This document shows positions 24,200 to 36,500 of a stretch of DNA of 64,000 nucleotides, piece after piece; position 1 is the stretch's first letter, and every line of letters starts with the position of its first letter. A program made the translations under genes and the position numbers. This DNA comes from Candidula unifasciata (lineage: Eukaryota; Mollusca; Gastropoda; Stylommatophora; Geomitridae), in assembly GCA_905116865.2 (NCBI GenBank), contig CAJHNH020002813.1, positions 160,001-224,000 of the forward strand. Reading direction: 5' to 3'. The notes under the pieces were generated by a model. It saw only the letters and a list, made by a program, of their open reading frames with translations, searched no databases and was not told the origin of the DNA.

Positions 24200-25790
24200 A
24201 AAGAACTTTAGCAAAGTAATGAATTTCAGAAAATGTATAAAAGAAAAGACATTTAATCTTTTATTGAAATGTGTTCAACTTATTGACGATACCTAGTGGT
24301 TCAGCACAATCCAGGGGAAACAATTACTATGAAAACACCTAAATTAACCACTTGAAGGGTTAAGAATAAACCACATGCACACTACAACATAACAACTGAG
24401 TGAATATAAATGTTATCAACCAATGGTAAACCTTATGCATGAGTCATATCTAAACAAATTATAAAACCATCCACCAGCTACAAATTATCTACAAATTATA
24501 TTACAGACTACTATAAATAATAACAGTAATCAAAACCAAACACAGTTGTTATCAAATACACTAATCTCCAGGAAAAGCTTTACTTGAAAAATATAAAACC
24601 ACACCAGTATTATATGCAAATTATATGTATTTCTTAATACAAATAAATGCCATTTTCAGGCTTATTTGCATATAAACTACACAATAGTATCAACAAGATG
24701 AGTTTGTTATTTACAAATAATATTTATTCGAATGATCTAAGAGAGTTAAGACGTTTGCATGAACCAACTGGGAACTGTGAATCTGAAACCATGGTCAGAC
24801 TGCAAGAACAACATGTTAAACGGGGTGTCGCCAAACAAGAACACTACGCGGGTAGCCAAAGAAGAAGAATAAATCAACACAGAACTGGTGTCGTTAGCTG
24901 CTACACACTGCGTGATTAACGCAGTATAAAAAGTAATTAGATAACCTCAATTACAAATTTACACAACATTAATCCAAAATAGTATGTGGGCAAAGTGATT
25001 TTTGCCATTCTGTGGTTTAGAAGTTAGTTAATGTGTTTAACAATTTCATGATTCTCAATTCCTAGTGTAAGATTTTCACAGCAAATGGTTTCCGGACAGT
25101 GGTACAAGAGTCTAACTGCAGAAAATGGGAGCCTTACCAGAAAATATTCCCAAAGAACAGCAGTAGGACACTTAAGCCAACTTTAACAGTGGTGACAGAA
25201 GTTGTTATTTTTTAGGACGAGTCTAACAAATCACGTGGAGAGTGTATTCTATTAGTATAAGTGAAGATAACCTAACATTAGAAACAGATATGTGAAGAGC
25301 ATAATAAATAAAACACAATAATTTACATAAAAGAAGTTGCACAGTAACAAATATCATCCAAGGCAGCAAGTGTTATCAGCAGCATTGCTAGTGTACTAAC
25401 ACTAAAGTTCCCTGTATTCCCACAGACACCCATATTAATAGACACAGTGGTGCTCGGTGGGCAACGAGGTCAATACCACATCAGCCAGTTTTACTTCGTC
25501 AGACATTTCCTAGTATCAATTTTTAGCTGGGTCAATCTGAGCACCAAGGTCAAGCAAGGTTGTTTTTTTTTTAAATTCATCTTGGGTCAATTACACAAAT
25601 GTTGTATCCGTTGCTTGGAGATTATGCGCAGTTTGTTTTAGTAACGTGACTTGATAACAGTATCTTAATTTTAAACGCTGGTATCAGCAACAACTATTCA
25701 GAAAGCAATGGCAATCTAATGAATTTAAAATTGTCTAGTAAAACAAAAACAGCCAACATATGCTAGAGTTGTTTGCAATGCCCTATAAAG
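24200..25790. other. AT-rich stretch without recognisable gene
   Basis: Only short open frames without similarity. 24820-24920 resembles 43070-43160 (agaataaatcaacacagaac versus aataaaccaacacagaacgg), so it includes part of a small unclassified repeat. Confidence 0.5.
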
Positions 25791-25794
25791 GATA

Positions 25795-25905
25795 GGAGTT
25801 CTGAGTCGAGGACTGACATCCTAGCACTCAGGACATTCCCCAAATCCCTTCTTCAGCAGCAAGCGCAGAGTTACAATTCTGGTGGTACTAACAACCAATG
25901 CAATT
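25795..25905. mobile_element. 3' segment of the RNase H non-LTR family
   Basis: gagtcgaggactgacatcct, cccaaatcccttcttcagca and gcgcagagttacaattctgg match the terminal segments at 1020 and 3540. Confidence 0.65.
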
Positions 25906-26019
25906 AATAATAAACTGCAAACATTCATTAACTGGTGCCTGTGCAGAACAGAGGGAATTAAATAGTACGATTGAATCACTAAAATTGAACTTTGGAAGAG
26001 AATTAAACAAGTTCAAGTA

Positions 26020-26295
26020 GATCAGAGGTGAAGAAAAGATGCTGGCGTTGGATAAGACACACATTGAGAAAACATGAGAACAGTATAACTAGAATGTCTT
26101 TGCAATGGAACCCACAAGAACATAGAAAAAAATGAAGACTAAAACACATGGAGAAGAGAGTTAGAGAGCAAAGTTAAAGAGATGGGGAGGATATGGAAAG
26201 AGCTGCATGTGATAGCAAAGGATAGAACAACTTGGCATGAGTTGGTTGAGGGTCCTATGCTCCCCTGGGTTTTAACAAGGCAAAAGAAGAAGTGA
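26020..26295 (+). mobile_element. Non-LTR RT C-terminus, degraded
   Basis: Reads [20 protein letters not shown] and [13 protein letters not shown], the familiar W-I-x-H-x-L-R-K and W-N-P-Q signature of retroelement ORF2 tails, followed by stops. Confidence 0.78.
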
Positions 26296-26299
26296 ATGA

Positions 26300-28130
26300 T
26301 TGTATGTCCTTCTCACACCTCTTCTGACTGTTCAGCGTCGGCCACTCGTTGCACAATTTTCAAACCATAATGACCTATTTGTGCCTCTGCACTGTTTACT
26401 CACTCCCAAAGGACCCTTATAATATCTCTGTAAAGGATATGCAACTAACATTTATTTGCTAGTATTTCATTACCTCATCTGATATTAAAACATGAACCGT
26501 ATGTTTACTGATTACTTTTCAGTTATATACACTTCCTCATACCTTCTGCCCAGTCCCAGAAAATTTTAAGGTGGTTAAAAGGTGAGAGGATCAATTTCAC
26601 TGCACTGAGTTTTATTCCATAAAGCTCAGTCTCTCCCTCTTTAGAGAGAAGTTAGTTTTCCCACAACAATTACTGCATAAAACATAAAATGTAAAGAGCC
26701 AGAAGAAGATTAAGAGAGAGAAGGCATGGAAGAACATCTATATGAGAAATGACTGACAATATGCAGGACAGAGGGCTGTGGACACATATAAGAATTTTAA
26801 ATAAATACTCCATACACATTTAATTCAGTTACTCGCAACACTTTTCTGTTTATTCATCTCTATATGCTTTCTTTCCAACAGTATCATGGTTTACATCATG
26901 CTCATTTATCTTCAAATATTCTCCCCAAAAATGTTTTTATAAGTGTCAAATTATTGTTATGTCGCCAAAATTTTTGACTTGTTTTTTTTTAAATTTATAT
27001 ACTTAACTCTTATTTCCAGTTTTCAGAGATTTATTAAGTGTTTTTGCTTCCACAAAATATGGCCTATTCTTTCATGTGCATGTTTGCATACATATTCAAG
27101 GTTTTAATTCAATGTTCTCATTTCATTCTACATTTTACGATAACTGGCTTTTTGATATGTAGAAATAAGTGCAATTTTGCATTTTTCAAAAAAAAAATGG
27201 TCACTGCTTTGATAAGCTGTTCTGTCATATGCTAAGAGACTTCAAGCATTACGCTTCGGTTTTAGAGGAGACATCACATTCGACCACTGAAACTAAGCAG
27301 AATACACATCAATAATAAAAATATACTGATTAGAAGAATCACTCATAAGACTGTCAGAATGACACAGCTATAACAAACAAACAAAAACTAAATCACAAGA
27401 AGGGAACTACAGTCAACTGACAGACACATTTTGCCACTTTAAACTTTATTCTTAGATAGCCTTGTAAATACCTATAACTGTTAACCTGGTTGCCAGTATA
27501 ATACATTTTAGATACAGAGTTTACTTATAAGCATTTTTAATTGAATCTTTTAACTTAAAAAACAGCAAAGTAATAAGAAATATATTCAAAAACGTGATTA
27601 CGTAGCTGAAAAATCTGCATACAGCTGTATTCATATTTTTTATTTTCTTTCATCAATTTTTATTTTAAACTTAAAAAAACTGAACATTTAAAAAAATTAC
27701 TCACTTAAGTAAACAGCACTGATTCAACTAAAACTCTGGTCTAATGTGGCAAATTTAGATTTACATGCTGAAAAAAACCTGCATGAGACAATTTGAAAGA
27801 CTTTAATATTACATGCCAGTTTGCATTTACAAATTATGTTTAAGAGAATAAAATTATAAGAGAAGGGAAACCTTCCAAAGTCATGGTTGTGTTATTGGGG
27901 CTGAGTCAGTAGAAAAAGAAAAAAAAATATCATGGTTCTATCATCAGACTTGAGTCTCTGAGTTCTCGTATATCTGCTTCATGGCATCCAGGAATGTTTG
28001 CAGTAATCAGTTTGTACTCCTGGATAATACAAAGAAAATGGTCTGTTACAACTGTCATTAAACCTTTAGCTGCTTTAAATTCTCTTTTAACAAACGCATA
28101 CAGCCACATATACAATGATATAAACAACAT
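26300..28130. other. AT-rich stretch without recognisable gene
   Basis: No exon, RNA or repeat family recognised. AATAAA on the minus strand at 28145-28140, just beyond it, could end the MFSD11 transcript, but that is weak evidence. Confidence 0.45.
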
Positions 28131-28187
28131 AATGACTTGTTTATTTTAACTCTTTGAGTGGTTAATTTAAGTGTTTTCCCAAATGCT

Positions 28188-28625
28188 TCACAGTGAGAAA
28201 TTATTTTTTGTCCCTGCACTGTGCTGAGCCACAAGGTATTGTCCATAGTGGCTTGACTTGCCTCTTTGTCCTTGCACTGTGCTGAGCCACAAGGTATTGT
28301 CCATAGTGGCTTGACTTGCCTCTTTGTCCTTGCACTGTGCTGAGCCACAAAGTATTGTCCATAGTGGCTTGACTTGCCTCTTTGTCCTTGCATTGTGCTG
28401 AGCCACAAGGTATTGTCCATAGTGGCTTGACTTGCCTCTTTGTCCTTGCACTGTGCTGAGCCACAAGGTATTGTCCATAGTGGCTTGACTTGCCTCTTTG
28501 TCCTTGCACTGTGCTGAGCCACAAGGTATTGTCCATAGTGGCTTGACTTGCCTCTTTGTCCTTGCACTGTGCTGAGCCACAAGGTATTGTCCATAGTGGC
28601 TAGACTTGCCTCTCTGTCCAAAGCC
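28188..28625. repeat. 58 bp minisatellite, seven units, merging into a SINE-like head
   Basis: tgagccacaa occurs at 28225, 28283, 28341, 28399, 28457, 28515 and 28573, exactly 58 bp apart. Units are almost identical (one a/g and one c/t difference). The last unit runs on into tagtggctagacttgcctct and gggtttgaatccacatag, which look like SINE A-box and B-box. Because 58 is not a multiple of three, all three minus frames stay open; these are not genes. Confidence 0.96.
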
Positions 28626-28924
28626 TAGGGTTTGAATCCACATAGTTGTCTTTAAAAAGAAAGTTTTTAGCTCTGTATACCTAATATGGCAATTAAAATT
28701 ATCCTTTAGTTTACCACTGATAATTTTTTAGCGAAGAAAATTTGTGTCCAAAATAATATGGAAGCAAACATCAAAAATTTTCTTTTTCTGTAACCATTAA
28801 TTACATTTGTTAAAGTTTTCAAACAAATAATAAAATTTATGGTAAATAAGGCCATGCTGATGTCTAAGAAAAGATGGCCCTGAGAAGCGCTACATCTGTG
28901 GCCCCATTTTTAAGGAAATATAAA

Positions 28925-29480
28925 TAAATAAGAATAGACTCACTGCTCCCCCCCCCCCCCCCCCACAAGCATGTAATAAAAGGCAACTAATTAGGGGTTT
29001 CCTTTGAATTCGGAGTGTATCTGCCTGAGAGGTGAAGGACCAGCAGTCTGCATACAAATAAGCCAGATCTGTAAGGTGGGTGTCTTCTTCTTCTTCTTCG
29101 CGTTCACCAGCTGTACACTCTGGCGGAAAGTTCTGGTTGATCGTCCACTACTGAACTGCAGTCCCGCTCCAGAACCTGAGTGTTGCGTGTGCATCAGTTT
29201 TACAGATCTCATTCTCTTGAATACAGACTGTTGGTTCCTTGCCTCTCCGGCAGATGCACTCCGACTTCAAAGGAAGCTTCCCAATTAGTCGACTCTTACG
29301 ACATGCTTTTGGGGAGGCAGTGGGTCTATTCTTGTTTTCCCCACAATGGGGCCCCGGAACCCACACAGGGGTAAGGTGGATGTGAATGCAGAACTGAAAC
29401 TGTGAAACAGTACTTATGTCCAGAAGTGGACAAACAGCCATAACTTTCTGCTGAAGTTTACAGCTGATGAACACAAAGAA
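28925..29480 (+). mobile_element. SINE family C copy split by a nested inverse SINE C
   Basis: Left part 28925-29083 (poly-C, gtatctgcctgagaggtgaa, agccagatct), right part 29371-29480 (gtccagaagtggacaaacag, aactttctgctgaagtttac, GAAGAA-type tail). The break point carries a 13 bp duplication. Confidence 0.9.
29084..29370 (-). mobile_element. SINE family C copy nested in another SINE C
   Basis: Full length in minus orientation: (CTT)n tail at the left, gcgttcaccagctgtacact, gcttcccaattagtcgactc, ending at ggccccggaacccacacagg. Target-site duplication gtaaggtgggtgt (29071-29083) and gtaaggtggatgt (29371-29383), one mismatch. Confidence 0.93.
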
Positions 29481-30435
29481 GAATAAGGAGATAAAAATTA
29501 AGCATGCAAATCAAAATTAGGAAAACAGGTTCTTGTCAGTACATATTCAGAAGCATAATAATTATCAATGGAAGAACAGCAGCAGAAAGGCACAAGAAAA
29601 AAAGAGCACTACCCGACATCATCTTCTCAACAAAAAAGATTATGTTATCAATTTCAAGCTTCAAAGCTAACAGCAAATTTAAAACGAATATTTATGATAA
29701 ATTCTAAATGTAACAAAATGAGAAAAAAAGGTAAGACAGAAAAAGTTGGGGCAAAATCAGTTTTTTAGGATACATGGAAAGACAGCAAATCAGGAGGTTA
29801 TGTCACATACCAAGAATACTACAAGATAGCGCCCCACAAAGAGCTTCACAGAAACAGAGCAAAAAGTGCCCATTTGCAAATGATGGACTAACGGTACAAC
29901 TCAAGTTATGAATACTCCCATGTGTGATGGACAAGGCGAAAAAAGAAAAGAGTTTTGGCTACATCAAAAGATAAAGAGCCCTTATGTACTTTCAATCATT
30001 TCTGATACAGATGTTACTCAGTGCCATGATGCCATCCTGTCCAGTAACTTCTTTCTTTGTCTTCCTCTCTCTTTCATTTCTTCATTCTCTTTTACTCCAG
30101 CTTTCAGATTTCCAATACTTACTTCAGTTGTCCCCTTCTCACAATGTAGACAGTAGACTGAATGTAGACTACCTCTTTATCATTTCTCTTGGTTAGTGAA
30201 TTTACTTAAAGCCATCTTCCTTACACTTTTTATCTGTCCATGATGCTCTCAACATTGATCTATCTTTTAGTAAATATTAAAAATAATTGTATATAAAGTG
30301 CAAAAACTCAAGTAGAAGTCGAGAGGATCGACTGCACTGCTACAGGTTTTATCCCCTGTGACTAAACTCTCTGCAGATGTACTAGCTGTCTGCATCACAA
30401 AGAGCACAAAAACTGTTTACCTCCATATCCTCTTG

Positions 30436-30594
30436 TCAAATCTGCTCGTAACCAGATCTAGTGACATGTGCAATGCCCCACTCTACCAAGATGAAACCAG
30501 CAATCCCTACTGTTCCAGAAATCACTAAAATCAGAAGCTGCCACTGGAGCAGCAGCACATTGCTGTAGTAGAAGCCAACAGCAGCGGTAACTGA
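30436..30594 (-). CDS. MFSD11: MFSD11 terminal coding exon 13
   Basis: 159 nt including the TGA stop, after a cttcaccag acceptor. It starts SVTAAVGFYYSNVLLLQWQL, continues through a last hydrophobic helix (LILVISGTVGIAGFILVEW) and ends GIAHVTRSGYEQI. It matches the vertebrate C-terminus in both length and sequence. Confidence 0.95.
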   Translation of the reverse strand, partial: SVTAAVGFYYSNVLLLQWQLLILVISGTVGIAGFILVEWGIAHVTRSGYEQI

Positions 30595-33500
30595 CTGGTG
30601 AAGAAACAAATTATAAATTTTACAATTCTACCAGCTGTTGGCTGCAAGTGTTTGTAGGTCTGCTTTAATGTTATCTAACCACAATCTTCTTGGTCTGTCT
30701 TGTGGTCTACTATGACCATTCAGTTCCCTTATGTTCAGTTTTGGCACCTGTTATTACCTCTATATTACCCACCCAATTTAACTCTTTGAGTCCCAGGGGG
30801 TTTAGCATCATAGGCCCAATGGGTAGTAAAAATAGACTAAAATCGACGCATCATTCATTCATTGGGCTTCTAGATAAGAACCTATGAACGCATGATGCGT
30901 TCCCTGGGACTCAAAGAGTTATGTCTATAAGTCATCACGATGCCAGGAAGCAATGGTAATTTAAATAGATTATGCCTTTTGCTGTTGGCTCTCACTCTCT
31001 ATTCCCCACTGTTGGCATCTTTAATAGGTCCAAAGATCTGTCGCAAGACTCTGTTTTTAAAAACTAATATATTTTAGGGCTTCACCTTTTTTTACTTCTG
31101 CTTTAGGTTTCATAACCACTTAAGACAATACAATAATATTCAATAGTTAATTTTCTGAAGGTTTTTGGAAGCTTCTGAAAAGGAAAGATGATGATGAAAA
31201 GCAACTGGAAACTCCACCTTGTAACTCATGTCCTAGAATATACAAGGTAAAGCCAGGAGATGTGAACAAGCATCATTACACACGGTTTTAAACCATAAGT
31301 GCTCTGCCACCAGTACGAATAGCTGATAAGAAACTGAGCGCCTGTGTCGCCATCCGCACGCAACTCCGTAGCTACAGCGAAATTCCTCCATTTACCCCAG
31401 AGTGTCACTCTGGTACCCATTTCCTAGAGGCTGGGTGAACACCGGGAACCATCCGGTTTCGAACACCGGCCGTGGGCTGCAGCGAGTCACAGATGGATTT
31501 GAAAGTGAGTCTTCTATAGACTGCGCTAGCGCAGCCCGCATCTTAGAATGTGTGAGAGAGCATTGGGAGTGCGGTGGCTGGCATGCTTGCTTGGCAGTCA
31601 TAGGTTTAAATTCATTTCAGAGACAAACTTTTAACAACAGACTCAGGGTTTTATGTCAAGCCTGTCTAAAATAGATACCAGGAAAATTTCTCAACAAGTA
31701 AAGGCAGTCAGTGTGATACTATACACATGTCCCATTCAGAGATGAATTTAAGCTAAATAAGCTACAGCTTCAGGCATCACAATCAGCAGGGCCCTAGAAA
31801 AATTTTTATTTGTTACGCAGTATACTTTTGATGACATCTCAACTTTTTTTTTTAAATACTTCATCTTCTTCTTCTTTTGTTATCTCACTGATACCAGGTT
31901 GTAGCCCAGTGTCATGGTTTTCTGTATTCGTCGTGCGCTTCTCAGGTAATCAATTTTTTTGCAGGTTTCTGCCACACCATTTATCCTTATCTTTTTTGGT
32001 CTTCCTCTCACCTTCCTCCTTGATGTTCTGGTTGAAAGACTCATATTCAGTTTGACTTTCTACAGCTGAACATCTCCAGTTTGTTATCTCTGCTTCTTTC
32101 TTTGCATTATCCTTATAAGAACAGCTGGCACATTGTGTTGTGGTTCAAAAACTGGTGACGTCTGGCCCATCTTATCTAATTTCAGCAAACTTCAAATTAT
32201 ACATCTTTTCTGATGGAATTGTTAAGAGGGCGGTAGTTTCTTCTTTTTGCCCACCAAAACACGGCCCTAGAATCCAAATGGGGCACCTTCTATACACCAT
32301 TCACAATTTCCCTCTATAAAGTAGAGTAACATACTGCATTTATTTTCAATGTGCAGTCATATTTCGGACTTCTTTTTCTTCATCATTGGTCTAAGTGACG
32401 TAATTGTGCTGTGCCTATTTACAGTAAAACTGCTGATATTTGCACCTTTCCGCTGAAACATCCATCTTCAAGGAGCATTTGTTCACCGGATTTTGCCTTC
32501 CTGGACACGTCTTACTAGCCTGAACATAACAGGCAAACAGTCTGGTTGTTTGCTGCCAACTTACCTGCATAAACTTAAATATAGCAAATCCTGCTGAGCT
32601 ATCCTCAGGAAACATGGTTCCGATTAAAGAATAAATCTGGAAATATACAAGTTTTAAAATGGTATATATCATAAGATAGAAATGACGGCACTGAAAATAC
32701 AATTTTTAAGAGAGAAGAGGGATAATAGTGTGTGTGCGTGTGTGAGACAGAGAGAGAAAAAGCAGAGGTAACTATTTTCCTTCTCCAGGTTCTTAGTCTG
32801 CAGCTCCATCTATTTCCATTTCTCTCATTCTCTGATAACATTCTTCAGTTATCAATATTCCCTCCTTTTAGGTCTAGTTTCAAACAATTCCATCTTCTTC
32901 TTTGAGAAACACTCTTGGTTATTTTGTTTTACAATGTTATCAATGTATACTTTCTTCTTTTGTCTACATTTATTTATTCAACAATCTAAATCTGCAGAAT
33001 CTCATAACATTGACCCCATATGGGTGTTTAAAGACAAATATTTGTTCTATGGTTGTTGCTAACCTGCATAAATTTGTGTCACTAAGCAGAACATGTTTAA
33101 ATGTTTTTCTTATTACAAAAGGTGGGCATTGCATCAGTTTTGTTGTTTACAGGACTCTGTTTTCTAATCTGCAATGTACTCATAGTAGGAGTCGCTGTGG
33201 CGTTGGCGGCTAGACACCAGCCTGCGGATCAAAAGGCTGTGGGCTCTGATGAAGCTTGACTTTTTTTTTTTCAAAAATGACCTTGACTCCCAGGTGGACC
33301 CAGCCTTGAGTGGGTATCAGGTGCAGTCTTGGGAAGTAAAGGCGGCCGGCATGATGTTGACCACATCACCCACCAAGTGCCGATTGGTCTGTACAAATAT
33401 AGGTCTAGCCCTATATTCCCAATACGCCTAAAAGCGCGGAAAAGGGACCTTTACTTTTACTTTACTGTAGTCTCAGTAAAATGTTGTGGGAGAAGCATAC

Positions 33501-36500
33501 TGAGTATACTAGATAAAATATTACTAAGATGAAAGCTGACTTACTTGAGTGTTGAAACTGCTGTCTCCAAAACCAAGTAGGAAACTTGCTACAATGGCCA
33601 AATATTCACTGTAAAGTAAAGTAAAAGTAAAGAAAACATCCCTTTTCATGCCTTTAATGCATATCGGCTACATGGGGAGAGAGCCCATATTTTTACAGAC
33701 CATCGACACTAGGTGTGTAATGTGGTCAGCATTACGCCGGCCGTCTATACTTCTCCAGTACAGCCCCATCTTCTTCTTCTTCACTTCCTCTTTTACCGCT
33801 GTGGGTGTCGAGGGAGATACAAGGATCTGTTTCTAGCTCTTCTGGCTGCCTCGACCATAGGCACATCGTGCTGTTGTAGAGTTTCTCTGATGTTATCCTT
33901 CCATCTTGTTCTTGGTCTACCCCGTGCTCTACGTCCTTCTCCTCTTTCCATGTATGCTTTGTATGGTATGATGTCAAAAGGCATTCTCTCTAAGTGGGCA
34001 AACCATTTCACTTGCTGTCTTTGTATGTAATCCAGAATTGGTTCTGTGCCGATTGTTCTCTTATGATCTCATTCCTGATCTTATCTCTTATGGTCACTCC
34101 TACAGCCCTTCTCAGACATCTCATTTCCGTAGTTACTAATTTTCTTTTATGGTTTGATGTGAGTGACCATGTCTGGCACTGGTAGCACAGAGTTGGAATA
34201 AATATGCTTTGAATAAGATGTCTCTTTGTGCTGATTGGGATTGTCTTATGCTGTAAGAGGGGGGCTAGCTGTCCCAATACTTGGTTATACCATGGTAAAA
34301 ATTCATGCAGCCTGCAGTGGGTTTCGATCGTGGTACGTTGGAATTACGAGCCAGACTCGCAACGCCTAATTGAATGTAAAGAATAAAGAATAATGAAATA
34401 ATAATAATAGTGTATACTGTTTAACTTCTCTTCCTCCAGTTACCTCAATGAAGTGTTATGTAAAGATCTTCTGACTGATCTTTCTAATGTATTGCATAAG
34501 TTGATTTCCGCTTGTTTAAGGCTGTCCTGTCATTTATTATTTTGCGTTGTGTTTCCCTTATGTAACATAACCATTGACCCTTTAGGGTCATGGAGGTTAA
34601 TTGATGGAAGCACTAGCACATAAAGCCCGCCATCTTTCTCTGTCTTCTGCTGAATGAATAAGTGTATGATAACTTAGTCCTGTCCATATTTTGGTGTTGT
34701 CATTCCAGATTCTTCTTTGCCCTCCTCTTCTTCGACTAAACCGATTATACAATTCATAGCAGGTAACATTCTACCAATCCACTAGAGGTCCACTGTAGGC
34801 AGACATGTCAGTTCGTTAGCGGTAATCAAACAACAATAACAGTTTTAATTTTAGACAACATGATACGGACCTACACGATCTACCTCTCATGGCTTGCCAC
34901 CCATGCTACACATTATACTGAAAGGATTCTGAAGAACAACCTGATGTACCAGTCTCTTACCACTAGAAGAAGAGAATAATCAAATCAATCAGAAAACCAA
35001 CAAAACCTGCACAAGATGATTATCAAATCATGGACAGACCAGAGCAAGTCATTATTCTATGCCTCAGAATTAGGCACAATCAACTTTGCAGCCACATATA
35101 CACACAATTTGAGATTTTGAGAATCAGCCATGTGCACATATGGACTGGCACCTGAGACAACAGATCACATCCTCCAAGACTGTCCCAAATACAACATTTC
35201 CAGACACAATTTCTGGCCAGGAGAGACATTGGTGGGGGCCACTAAGTGAATTATGAAAGACAGTGAAGTTTAGAGACCAGAGACAACACCGCAGATAAAG
35301 ATAATTTATTTCAAGTGAACGAAAGAAGAACTGAAAGGATTTCATAGGACAGAACAAACGAGAAATGAACTGCAAACCCTAAATGACATATAATGGCACC
35401 ACAGGATGTTGATGATGATGTACTGTATATATAATACACAAACAATGTATGGACCGGCACTCATTGAAAGAAGTAAAAGGATAGACAAAATTACACACTA
35501 GGCCATACACAAAAGTTAAGCTATGGTAACCGTTGCGGGAATTGAACCTGTCACCTCCAAATGGTGTGTGTGTGGCTCATTATGGAAACAAGTGTACTAA
35601 AGACATAACCAAAACTAGCCCAACAAGGCATGATGATGGTTTAATAATGTTTTAGTGGACATAGAAAACTGAAATAAACTTCAGGCCTATACTCACTTTG
35701 ATGTTATATAAGTTGGCCCCAGTGTGTCCTCAATAGGGGATGATGCGGGAAGATTAAGAAAGACAATGTAAAAGGCTACAATATGTGCTACATATCCCAG
35801 TACAATGATTGGATCACGGCCATGCTTGTTAGTTTTCTTGGCCATCATTCCAAAGAAACCACCACCTGTGAATTGTAAAAGTGAAAGAAAAAACCAATAA
35901 AGACAAGTACAATTTCTGGTTAACAAATCAATTAAATGATATATGACAATTCTCACCCAGGTAATATGATTACCTATTTAAATTGCTTCGTGTTGGGAGG
36001 TGGAAGAGGGGCATGGAGTTCAAAGGTGAATGGATGACTCTTACTCAACAACAACAACAAAATCAACAACAAAAACAGCCTGACATTTGATTTGAGAATG
36101 GGGGGTGGACGCCCCTGCAGCCTTCCATTGGCTTGAGAACCCACTACATAAACATCATGATTCAAAAGACTCATAAAGCATATTGAAAAATAGAAGACAG
36201 GTGTGCTTCCTACAGAGTGGCAGGCATGGCTTTGGAGGTCCTCAGTAGTTAGCGTCCTTTGGATATTTTCTCCAGGGCATGCAGGTGTGTTGAGAAATGA
36301 ACACACAGACAGACTGGTTGGTTATGCACAACTTGGTAGTAAATACATGACGAGCTAGGTGTTAATAATGTCTTTGGAAGTGATTAAAACTGCAGAAGTA
36401 TAAACTGATCTCTGATCATCAAAGTCTGAAAACAATGGTGCAGTGTGGTCTAACAAGGTGATCTAGATGAAACCCAACACTGACTAGAAAGGTCAATGAA

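Noticed and set aside
24647..24919. 90-residue plus-strand frame
   Set aside because: Its 3' part matches a small repeat also seen near 43080; no homology or splice evidence.
28058..28643. Overlapping minus-strand frames of 110-187 residues with repeats of ATMDNTLWLS type
   Set aside because: Three frames of the same 58 bp minisatellite; unit length is not a multiple of three and no splice or homology support exists.
31860..32210. Possible RT tail on the minus strand
   Set aside because: Basic and tryptophan-containing pieces are suggestive, but motif order is too broken to call.
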